64,000 nucleotides of DNA from Chlamydiota bacterium. Its GTDB lineage: Bacteria; Auribacterota; JACPWU01. The notes under the pieces were generated by a model. It saw only the letters and a program-made list of their open reading frames with translations, was not told where the DNA came from and did not search any database. Position 1 is the stretch's first letter. Each line of letters begins with the position of its first letter. The position numbers were made by a program, and so were the translations under genes. This document shows positions 35,069-42,641 of this stretch, piece by piece. The DNA is taken from NCBI GenBank assembly GCA_016178055.1, contig JACOUC010000003.1, forward strand, positions 1-64,000, in the 5' to 3' direction.

Positions 35069-35207
35069 ATTGGCAAATCTCCACTTACATCTATAAACGT
35101 ACTCATAAATAAGGACATTTGCCAGGGCCAAAAGGTCAAAAAAATGTTTAAAAAATTGAAAAAAATGAGCAGGAATGGCTAAAACTTAAAAATTTATATA
35201 TCTAATT

Positions 35208-35244
35208 AATAATGAAGGAGTTAGATTTAATTTTTTTCATTATT
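35208..35244. terminator. Inverted repeat after the 1618-residue glycoamylase gene, possible weak terminator
   Basis: AATAATGAA (35208-35216) and TTCATTATT (35236-35244) are perfect nine-base complements starting just past the stop at 35246. The loop is 19 bases and there is no clear U-tract, so termination would be weak. Some transcription may continue into the giant gene. Confidence 0.3.
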
Positions 35245-35245
35245 T

Positions 35246-38200
35246 TTACTCCGGAGTAACCATGGTCAGATAAATCGTGGTTCCGTAGCTTTGAGCCTTC
35301 GCATAGGAGATATCTGTCCCAAATTGAAGATAAATCTTTCCACCCTGTGCGCTACGAGACCCTTCACCATAGGGAGCTAGGGTCCCACTTAAACCACTCA
35401 TATTGTAAAGAACGTTTCCATAAGTATTTACATCTTTATTCTGAGCATCAATTAAATACGCTTCTCGAGCTGAATCACCTTCAAAGCTGTAATTCTCATC
35501 TATTTCCTCTGAAACAATCCAATAAACGGGAAGGGTTATATTGGAATCTGTCTTCCCAATCATTCCTTCTTTCCCTTTAGGATTTTCAGTACGCATATTG
35601 ATATATTGAGCGGCTTTTAGCTTGTAATCATAAGTACCCGCAAAAGAGACTTCAATCGCCTGATCAAAATTGACCATCCCTCCACCTGATTTCGTCTTAA
35701 AAGAAAGGCCATTCACCTCTTTTCCATCCTGAATATTAATGACTTTTGCAGTAATTCCAGTAACCATTTTATGTAAATAAACCACAGGATCAATGGCGCT
35801 CGCAGCTATCCCATTTGTTGTCGCATTGTTACCCGACCAAATCCAGCTTGCATTTTTATCAAAAAAATTGGCGACACCTGTCCCCCAAGGCGAAGCCCCA
35901 TAGAATCCATAATTGGTCGCAGGCGACCAACCCGAGGCGTTAAACCCAGGTTGGTTCCAGCCATCTTCAGGATTCGTTGAAACTTTCCAATCCGCACTAT
36001 TTGAAACAAATTTTTGATGACCGGTAGCAGAAAAAATCATTCCGGCTTTAAATCCGTTGTCATAACACTTGAATGCAAGATCATCGCCTGGTTTAATCTG
36101 AAGAGCCAGCATCACCGCCTTGGTCCAATCCGACCCGACGGCAACAAGCTGGCCGTTATACCACATTTCAAATCCATCATCGACAGCTACACGCAGAGTT
36201 GTAAGATTTGAAGCATTATTCACTCCCACAACATAACGAAAAAACACCCAATCCTGCCCCCAGGCATCCCCGCTCCAAATCCACTCCGCCTGATCGGATA
36301 TCCCATTCAAATGCCCCCAAGGCGCTATTCCATTTGTTCCCACCGAAACAGCATAAGCCCAAGCAGAATCATCATATGTTTTTTGAGTCCAAGACAAGTC
36401 CGAGGTCGCTGTTGTCGAAATCTTCCAACTTGAATTGGTAAAAATATCACCGGATGAGCCATCTAGGAAAACAATCGATCCCAAAAACCCTGCATATCCT
36501 CCAGCATCTATCCCCTTCACAGCTAGAACATCGTCTTCTTGGAGATAAATCCCAACATTGACAGGTTGAGTCCAATCAGAACTTGAAACCAAATATTGTC
36601 CATTTTGATAAAGATCAAAAGCATTATCCATGGTCAAGGTTAAAATGGCGTTGGGAACATCTTTTCTGATCCAGACTTCATTGGTACGATCGTTATCAGA
36701 AGCCCAAATCCATTGAGCCCCACTCGATATATGGGATAACGTCCCCCAGGGAGAAATTCCATTGGCTCCAAATGTACTCGCCCCAGTCCAGCCATCGTCA
36801 TTAAATCCTGTCGTATTCCATCCTGAAATTTCTGTTGTTGAAATCACCCATGTCGAATCTGTATTAAAAGAATGTTTTGCCCCTTCCTTATCCATCATAT
36901 CGACTTGTGCAATTGCGCCTGCAACGCCCCCCTCATCCACAGCATGAATCGCCAAAAGATCTCCCCCATTTAAAGCAGCTTGAATAAATCGAACCTCAGC
37001 CCAATCATCCCCATGCGAAATCTCTTCCCCATTTTTAAATAATTCATACCGATTATCCGCGGTGATCTTAATCAAGGAATTAAGATTATTCGGATCATAA
37101 GTTGTCCAAAAATAGGCTTCATTGTCATCAAAGGCATTGTCCGTCCAAATCCAATGAGCCCTGGAATCAAATCCCTGAACCGTCCCCCCCCATGGCCCCT
37201 CCCCTACTCGATAAATTTCATTCGCCCCTGCCCACAAACTATGATCATATTCGGGGGTTTCCCAGCCGGTGCTCGCTTGCTTGGAAGCCTGCCAAAGAAA
37301 ATTTGTAAAAACGATATCGTTTCCATTCTGAATCTGACAGAGAAACCCAGCAATCCACCCTGCATCAGTGGCATGAACTGCAACGGTGCCTCCGGGTTTA
37401 AGATCCACATAAAATTTCTCTACGGTAGTCCACTCATCATTCTCTCCCACCTTTTCCCCGTTCACAAAAAGCTCATATCGATTATCCGTCGTAATGGTAA
37501 TCACCGTCGGTTGACTGGTCGAATCCGTTCCATCAGAGCTCGCTGATGCTTCTTGGCTATCTGTAAAATTGTCCTTGTCCGTATCTTTACTCAAAGGATC
37601 GGTACCGTATTGATACACCTCATCCCCATCGGTCAACCCATCTCCATCCGTATCTGATTTATTAGGATCTGTCCCAAAACTCGCTTCCTTCTCATCATCG
37701 AGTCCATCCCCATCTTTATCTGAGGTATAGGCTTTATCTTCTGTGGGCTGACTTTCTAAACCTTTATATTGAGGATCACTCGGGTTTTGATAATTATCAA
37801 CCGCTGTCACTTGATAGGTATACTCTTGAGTCAAATCAACATTGGTATCCGTGTAACTCGTCCCAACAAAAACATAATTGTGACTGGGATCCATCTTAAT
37901 TTCTTCGAAAGAGCCGCTTCCTTTTTTTCGATAAATTCGATATCCAACAACATCGCTATCAGAATTCTGATTCCAAGTTAACTGAACGGAACCATTTGAT
38001 TTTAAAAATTGGGCATAAAATTTTTGTGGAGAAGCGGGGGGAAAAGCATCCTCGATAAATTGAATATCATCGACCTTCACAGTACCCCCTGCGGACCGAA
38101 ACACAAAAAAGATTTCATCCATTTCGGTCAAACGAATTTCCTCTTTAATAAAAGGAGCAAACGGAATTTTAACCTGAGTCCAGGTTGTGGTAATCTTGCC

Positions 38201-40102
38201 ACTCGGATGATACTTTTCTAGAGGAACTTCATATTCATTTCCATCACTGTCCTTAAGCCCCACATCCAAGACTTCCGTTCCTTTAGACCCTTTAATCCAG
38301 AGAGAAAAACCTTCCCAATAATGAACGGAGTGACCTTCAAGTCCGATAAGAGCTCCATCTCCTGCTTGACTCCCACTCACTTGGACGGAATAATGAGAAC
38401 CATTGGGGGTATCTGTCGTGTAAGAGGCACTTCCTCCCAAAATCGAACTTGAACTACCTCCAAAACCGTTCGGATCTTGACCCGTTTCAAAATTAAGAAG
38501 ATACGGTTCAACGGTCCCCGTCGAAAATCCCATTGCGGACATTCCTGCTTTAACAAGATAAGACCTAAAAAAATATTTCCAGAGAAGACCGGTCTCATAA
38601 TTTTGAATCATTCCGACAATGGGGCCTTCATCAATCCCAATCACTTGTGTGCTAAAAAAAGGTTTACTCCCACTTGAAGCCATTCCCGTATTGAAACAAT
38701 TCAAGAAACCGAAACGACCCCAGATCGATTGGTTACTGATCAATGAAAGTCGATTCTCGTACATATATCTTAAAGCCTCAATCGATTCTTTAGGAGTAAA
38801 GGCGACCGAACCTAAAGGAGCAAAGGGCGCGACAGTACCCGAATCGGTTCGATCTTCAATTTCACTTTGTGTAGGTTGATCGGGATCGGTACTTGTCGGA
38901 AGAGAAACCTCTAAAGATTTATATCCAGTGGAAGCATTGGCTGCAGAAAGCCCCCAGATATTCTCTCCATAGGTTTCATACCTTTGAGGGTCTGAAGAAT
39001 TTAAATCAATGGCAAATTGGCGATTGACCCAAGTCGCAATTTTTGAATTTTCAAAATAATCAATCCCTAAACTATCCGGTCGCTTAAACAAATCTAAAAA
39101 AAGATGGGAATATTGATCATTATGAAGCGACCCCACATAAATATAAGATGGAAGCGGATCTCCCGTTTCTGGATTCACACCATATTGAGCCAAAGGTCGA
39201 TCAATACTCGCCCAAGCACTTGCAGGAATATTATAAGAACTCTGATTTCCAATGGCTAAGGATAGAAGAATGGTTAATTCTGAATAGCTATTCCATGTGG
39301 CCCCACTGGCAACCCAATTTCCTCCCTCGACAGGCCCTCCATCCTCAACCCATCCTAAATATAAAAATGTACCGTTCCAAGCCCAATTCCATTCTGTCGA
39401 AAAATAAAGTTGATTGGCTAAATCTTCTACCTCCGTGCCATGATATTTTTGACCTGCCAGAAGGGCACCGGCCATAAAAATAGCATGATCAATGGTTGAA
39501 ATCTCACTTCCCGGAGTTCTGATTCCACTGATATCATACCAGTGATATAAGTATCCATGTTTAACCTTTTGATAATCATTACTGGTCTGAAGGGCCCTAA
39601 AAAATTTTAGGGTTTCATCCACTCGGTTGTAAGCATCTTGGTGATCCACCCACCCGCGTTCATCCGCAATCACAATGGCTGCTAAAGCAAAACCCACTCC
39701 CGCGTTACTATAATAGGTAGCTGTATTTCCACCATCAAAATTTGCATTGTCGGGAACTAAAATAGGCTGAGTAAAATCGGTGACTGACGGGACTTTGGCT
39801 TCTTCCCAAAAATAAAGAAAGGCCTTATGTTGAGCCAGATCTAAAAGCTCTCGGTCCGAAAGAATATTGTCTGTGACATGGGGATCATGATCAATAAAAT
39901 ATTCTTCGACATTTTTTAAACCATCGCCATCGGGATCTAAATCGGCATCATGAGGATCAGAAGAATTAAGTTGATGACTTGATTCCCAGTCATCCGCCAT
40001 TCGGTCCTGGTCCTCGTCAACAAAAGCAGCACTCGCTTTTTGATTTTGAAGGGTTGCTACTAGGACCATCGCTATTAAAACAACTTTTAGAAAATGTTTC
40101 AC
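35246..40102 (-). CDS. Secreted multidomain glycoamylase-family protein, 1618 residues
   Basis: The start is GTG at 40102 with AGGAAGG five bases upstream. Approximate residues: 1-26 signal peptide ending ASA; 28-75 calcium-binding thrombospondin type 3 repeat (DPDGDGLKNVEEY); 78-530 glycoamylase (PF10091-like; AFLYFWEEA, HGYLYHWYD, STIDHAIFMAGALLAG); 531-685 carbohydrate-binding beta-sandwich (VKVDDIQFIED); 686-785 fibronectin type III; 790-865 two more thrombospondin type 3 repeats (DTDGDGLTDGDE); 867-1445 four repeats of about 144 residues, each opening like ITTDNRYELFVNGE; 1446-1618 a C-terminal module shared with the proteins encoded at 41447 and 42642. It is probably displayed outside the cell, where it would bind and cleave a glucan. 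The PapD-like gene lies 77 bases upstream and the giant gene follows downstream. The family is clear; the exact substrate is not. Confidence 0.88.
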   Translation of the reverse strand: MKHFLKVVLIAMVLVATLQNQKASAAFVDEDQDRMADDWESSHQLNSSDPHDADLDPDGDGLKNVEEYFIDHDPHVTDNILSDRELLDLAQHKAFLYFWEEAKVPSVTDFTQPILVPDNANFDGGNTATYYSNAGVGFALAAIVIADERGWVDHQDAYNRVDETLKFFRALQTSNDYQKVKHGYLYHWYDISGIRTPGSEISTIDHAIFMAGALLAGQKYHGTEVEDLANQLYFSTEWNWAWNGTFLYLGWVEDGGPVEGGNWVASGATWNSYSELTILLSLAIGNQSSYNIPASAWASIDRPLAQYGVNPETGDPLPSYIYVGSLHNDQYSHLFLDLFKRPDSLGIDYFENSKIATWVNRQFAIDLNSSDPQRYETYGENIWGLSAANASTGYKSLEVSLPTSTDPDQPTQSEIEDRTDSGTVAPFAPLGSVAFTPKESIEALRYMYENRLSLISNQSIWGRFGFLNCFNTGMASSGSKPFFSTQVIGIDEGPIVGMIQNYETGLLWKYFFRSYLVKAGMSAMGFSTGTVEPYLLNFETGQDPNGFGGSSSSILGGSASYTTDTPNGSHYSVQVSGSQAGDGALIGLEGHSVHYWEGFSLWIKGSKGTEVLDVGLKDSDGNEYEVPLEKYHPSGKITTTWTQVKIPFAPFIKEEIRLTEMDEIFFVFRSAGGTVKVDDIQFIEDAFPPASPQKFYAQFLKSNGSVQLTWNQNSDSDVVGYRIYRKKGSGSFEEIKMDPSHNYVFVGTSYTDTNVDLTQEYTYQVTAVDNYQNPSDPQYKGLESQPTEDKAYTSDKDGDGLDDEKEASFGTDPNKSDTDGDGLTDGDEVYQYGTDPLSKDTDKDNFTDSQEASASSDGTDSTSQPTVITITTDNRYELFVNGEKVGENDEWTTVEKFYVDLKPGGTVAVHATDAGWIAGFLCQIQNGNDIVFTNFLWQASKQASTGWETPEYDHSLWAGANEIYRVGEGPWGGTVQGFDSRAHWIWTDNAFDDNEAYFWTTYDPNNLNSLIKITADNRYELFKNGEEISHGDDWAEVRFIQAALNGGDLLAIHAVDEGGVAGAIAQVDMMDKEGAKHSFNTDSTWVISTTEISGWNTTGFNDDGWTGASTFGANGISPWGTLSHISSGAQWIWASDNDRTNEVWIRKDVPNAILTLTMDNAFDLYQNGQYLVSSSDWTQPVNVGIYLQEDDVLAVKGIDAGGYAGFLGSIVFLDGSSGDIFTNSSWKISTTATSDLSWTQKTYDDSAWAYAVSVGTNGIAPWGHLNGISDQAEWIWSGDAWGQDWVFFRYVVGVNNASNLTTLRVAVDDGFEMWYNGQLVAVGSDWTKAVMLALQIKPGDDLAFKCYDNGFKAGMIFSATGHQKFVSNSADWKVSTNPEDGWNQPGFNASGWSPATNYGFYGASPWGTGVANFFDKNASWIWSGNNATTNGIAASAIDPVVYLHKMVTGITAKVINIQDGKEVNGLSFKTKSGGGMVNFDQAIEVSFAGTYDYKLKAAQYINMRTENPKGKEGMIGKTDSNITLPVYWIVSEEIDENYSFEGDSAREAYLIDAQNKDVNTYGNVLYNMSGLSGTLAPYGEGSRSAQGGKIYLQFGTDISYAKAQSYGTTIYLTMVTPE

Positions 40103-40139
40103 TTAAACCTTCCTTATTTCCCGGTCCTTTGGCTTCACT

Positions 40140-40205
40140 TACCTCAATCCGCATCTCGCTACTTACTTCTTACTACCTACTACTTACTGATTATTACTTC
40201 CCCTG
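40140..40205. repeat. Word-repeat element (CTACTTACTTCTTACTAC type) spanning a gene end
   Basis: Short words TACTTAC, TTACTAC and CTACTTACTGA are repeated on the plus strand. On the minus strand they read AGTAAGTAGTAGGTAGTAAG, and the stop of the PapD-like gene (TAG at 40182-40180) falls inside. The element fills the space between that gene and the glycoamylase start. Confidence 0.6.
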
Positions 40206-41064
40206 AATCTTTCTTACTTTCCTCTTTTACTTCATCGATCTTTCCATCCACTTTCTTCTCAACAAAAACAGCCTCTCCCTTCTCAAATGAAACATCAAAC
40301 GTTTTATACATCACGCCACCTTTAGCCTCATTGACTCCATAAAAAATTTCTACTTCGCAAATATAACTTTCCCCCTCTTTAAATAAATTGGATTTAATCT
40401 GGATTGGATAAACCCGATTCTCTCCCCCCAAAATCCCGGGAATATTCCCAAGACCTTGCGCTAAAATAACCTCTCCTTTTGAATCCAAAATTTTGACACT
40501 TCCATTTAATTTAATGTGCACATTTCCCATGTTTTTTACTTCAAGATGAAGAAAGTTCCCTTGCCGTGTAGGACCGCTCACCTCTCTTACAAAAGCGTTT
40601 CCTATCTCAGCATTGACTTTGACTGTCCCCTTAGCAATCGCCATCAATAAAACTCCCGATCGAATCCGAAGCCCAACATTCCCTCTCTTCCCTTCCTCTA
40701 AAGGACTGGGAGAAAAAAAGACCTGAGCCACATGCTCTCCCCTAAAATCTTTATCAATATGCACCTGATAATGAAGGGTTATTCTTTCTTTAGGTTTTAA
40801 AACAAATTCTTTTTTCTCGAAAGTCACCCAATCTTCTGTCGAAACCCCACGTTTGCCTTTTCTAAAGGCGAGCCAATCTTCTGATTGAATCTGAATCTTT
40901 TGGATTTGATCCTCAGGATTCTCCACTTCGAAAACACCTCCTTGAGATTCTCCGGGTTTAATCACTAAAGTAGTCGAAGCAGGAGCTACTTTGACACCCA
41001 AAGCCCACAATTGACCCACAGAGCCGAATAACAAAAAAAGAAGACACGCTAACTTTGCCTTCAT
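40180..41064 (-). CDS. PapD-like Ig-fold periplasmic protein, possible chaperone
   Basis: This 294-residue protein starts at ATG 41064 with AGAGG upstream. It has a signal peptide (LACLLFLLFGSVGQLWALG), then an N-terminal immunoglobulin-like domain opening APASTTLVIKPGESQGGVFEVEN and QIQSEDWLAF. This pattern is seen in periplasmic pilus chaperones and related Ig-like proteins. A second beta domain includes HLEVKNMGNVHIKLNGSV. The C-terminus is charged and ends VIISK inside a repeat element, so its last residues may be repeat-derived. It sits between the two small secreted proteins (41447, 42642) and the 1618-residue glycoamylase, all of which share a module, so a role in folding or assembling that module is plausible. 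No usher gene is visible. The Ig-fold call is reasonable; chaperone function is inference. Confidence 0.6.
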   Translation of the reverse strand: MKAKLACLLFLLFGSVGQLWALGVKVAPASTTLVIKPGESQGGVFEVENPEDQIQKIQIQSEDWLAFRKGKRGVSTEDWVTFEKKEFVLKPKERITLHYQVHIDKDFRGEHVAQVFFSPSPLEEGKRGNVGLRIRSGVLLMAIAKGTVKVNAEIGNAFVREVSGPTRQGNFLHLEVKNMGNVHIKLNGSVKILDSKGEVILAQGLGNIPGILGGENRVYPIQIKSNLFKEGESYICEVEIFYGVNEAKGGVMYKTFDVSFEKGEAVFVEKKVDGKIDEVKEESKKDSGEVIISK

Positions 41065-41301
41065 TTAAGAACCTCTTTTCTTAGTATTTGATGTTCTCAT
41101 CAAACTTTAATCCTCAAACCTCTTTAAACTTTGAACTTTAAACTTTGAACTGTTGTTCACTTTAAACTGTTGTTCACCTCCCCTTTTTTCTCGTCCCCCC
41201 ACACCTATTTAATTTCCCCTCTTATTCCCCTCTTATTTAATTTCAATGATCTTTACGAGATCATCGTGTGCACTGAAAGTTCTTCCCATCATGTTTTTTC
41301 G

Positions 41302-41346
41302 TAGTCGCCCGATTTATCGGGCAGCCCCATAAATGGGGCGACTACA
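41302..41346. repeat. Intergenic GTAGTCGCCC palindromic element
   Basis: It has the same ends as the in-gene copy at 30293-30348, with a shorter middle (about six bases instead of 17). The palindrome is nearly complete: GTAGTCGCCCGATTTAT against ATAAATGGGGCGACTAC. Confidence 0.85.
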
Positions 41347-41360
41347 AAATGAGCCTCACT

Positions 41361-41430
41361 TTCATAACAAGAGGGGCTAGGGGAGTTACAACTTTTCCTC
41401 TCCCCCCCGAACGAAGCATCGGGGGAGGAG
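41361..41430. repeat. Intergenic C/G-rich element related to the LTPP-type repeats
   Basis: It contains AAGAGGGGCTAGGGGAGTTA followed by CCTCTCCCCCCCGAACGAAG and CATCGGGGGAGGAG. The GAGGGGCTNGGGGAGTTA part matches the right ends of the elements at 4343-4474 and 34150-34256. Confidence 0.55.
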
Positions 41431-41446
41431 AAAGAAAAGATCGTGA

Positions 41447-42466
41447 TTATAAATGATGGTTATCGTCACCATCAATTTCCGTATAGATTTCTACGAAAAG
41501 TGAACCACTATAGGACTGAGCCGCTTGTCCCTTATAATCAACTCCGAGATAAACAGCAAACTCACCGTCGGTAATCTGACGGAAGTCATATTCGCACGTA
41601 CCATTACCATTTTTATCAATATCCCCAGAATCAGCACAATCTCCATCGGTGGGACTACTTTTATCCACGTCGCATTCACCCGCAGTTCCATTTCCATTGG
41701 TATCAGCAGTGGAACAAGTGGGGAAAGCAGCAAGTGAGGCATTCAGATAGCTAATGGCAAATGCCATGTTGGCATAAGAATCCAGAAAGCTATAGGTGTT
41801 CTGCGTGATTGTCGCGTTTCCATCTGAATCCTTACAAGTGGCATCGAGACATTCAGCACGAATATCTGTAGAATAGCCTTCCTTGGTAGAATCTCCCGTA
41901 ATGGTATAGGCAGCATCGGTATCATTATCAATAGCAGCCCAGAATAAAGGAGCAGCAGCAAGAGTATTGATTGAACCCCTTAAACCACTCATCATGTAGG
42001 TAGCTGCTGTTTCGGTTTCTCCATTCGCATTACCCGCTGTTGAATCATAAATGGTATACTCTGGAGTTGTTGTACCATCCTTATTCGGATCTACATTTGA
42101 ACTATAATTATCAAAGTAGATCTGAATATCGCGAAGAGCATTGTTGTCATCGAAGGTCACTTTCAAATGCTGATCAGCTTGCTTTACTGTTTTACCAGCC
42201 TGCGCATCTGCTGAACTCAACGTAGGTATTGTAATGGCTGTAGCGGTTGTATGATCACTATTGTGCACGGTCACACTGAAAAGCGTAAACCCTTCAACGG
42301 TACCACTGACCCCAATACCACCTACATTACAATCAGATCCTGCAGTACATTCACCATTCACAGGTTGTGTAGTCGAATGCGATGCATAAGCAGGCATACC
42401 CCATAGACTTAAAACAAAGAGCAATGCATAAGCAACACTCTTTTTCACTTTTAACCACTTTTTCAT
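41447..42466 (-). CDS. Secreted surface protein of unknown family with calcium-binding-like loops, 339 residues
   Basis: The ATG at 42466 has a strong AAAAGGAGG. A signal peptide ends at AYASHS. The mature protein has a cysteine pair (ECTAGSDCNVG), a beta-rich N-terminal half, an Asp-rich segment DTNGNGTAGECDVDKSSPTD and DIDKNGNGTCEYDF that looks calcium-binding, and a C-terminal strand SYSGSLFVEIYTE. Two segments, APLFWAAIDNDTDAAYTITG and FAVYLGVDYKGQAAQSYSG, match the protein encoded at 42642 and also the C-terminal module of the 1618-residue glycoamylase. I do not recognise an established family. The beta-rich form, export signal and nearby PapD-like gene suggest a structural subunit of a surface layer or fibre. 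Confidence 0.75.
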   Translation of the reverse strand: MKKWLKVKKSVAYALLFVLSLWGMPAYASHSTTQPVNGECTAGSDCNVGGIGVSGTVEGFTLFSVTVHNSDHTTATAITIPTLSSADAQAGKTVKQADQHLKVTFDDNNALRDIQIYFDNYSSNVDPNKDGTTTPEYTIYDSTAGNANGETETAATYMMSGLRGSINTLAAAPLFWAAIDNDTDAAYTITGDSTKEGYSTDIRAECLDATCKDSDGNATITQNTYSFLDSYANMAFAISYLNASLAAFPTCSTADTNGNGTAGECDVDKSSPTDGDCADSGDIDKNGNGTCEYDFRQITDGEFAVYLGVDYKGQAAQSYSGSLFVEIYTEIDGDDNHHL

Positions 42467-42597
42467 CTTTTTATCCTCCTTTTACCTTTCTGAAAGGCCC
42501 TAACCTCAGCACCTTACACCAGTAAGACACATTCAAAAATCAGAGCCGCTCTCTACCTATAAAGACAACGAAAACCCTCAAAAAGTAAAAAATAAAA

Positions 42598-42636
42598 TGC
42601 TTTTTTCTTTGAACTTTAAACTTTTAACTTTGAACT
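42598..42636. repeat. Word-repeat element (TTTGAACTTTAAACTTTTAACT type)
   Basis: The tandem words TTTGAACT, TTTAAACT and TTTAACT lie against the 3' end of the 42642 gene. They are the same word family as 41100-41180 and seem to define the sequence just past the stop codon. Confidence 0.5.
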
Positions 42637-42641
42637 GTTTT

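Larger units (their letters stand above)
41065..41446. other. 382-base intergenic region filled with repeat elements
   Basis: No gene is visible. The stretch 41100-41180 is a tandem of CTTTGAACTTTAAA-type words. The stretch 41257-41275 has a small hairpin (ATGATCTttacgAGATCAT). A GTAGTCGCCC element is at 41302-41346 and a C/G-rich element at 41361-41430. I find no convincing promoter. Confidence 0.6.

Noticed and set aside
22795-34914. CRISPR-like array from the repeated CTCGAGGCT words
   Set aside because: The units are 9-base tandem words and large dispersed copies in a coding frame, without regular spacers or cas genes.
35069-35131. Upstream TTG start extending the giant protein by 21 residues
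   Set aside because: The added residues would bury the signal peptide, and the ATG at 35068 has a better ribosome site.
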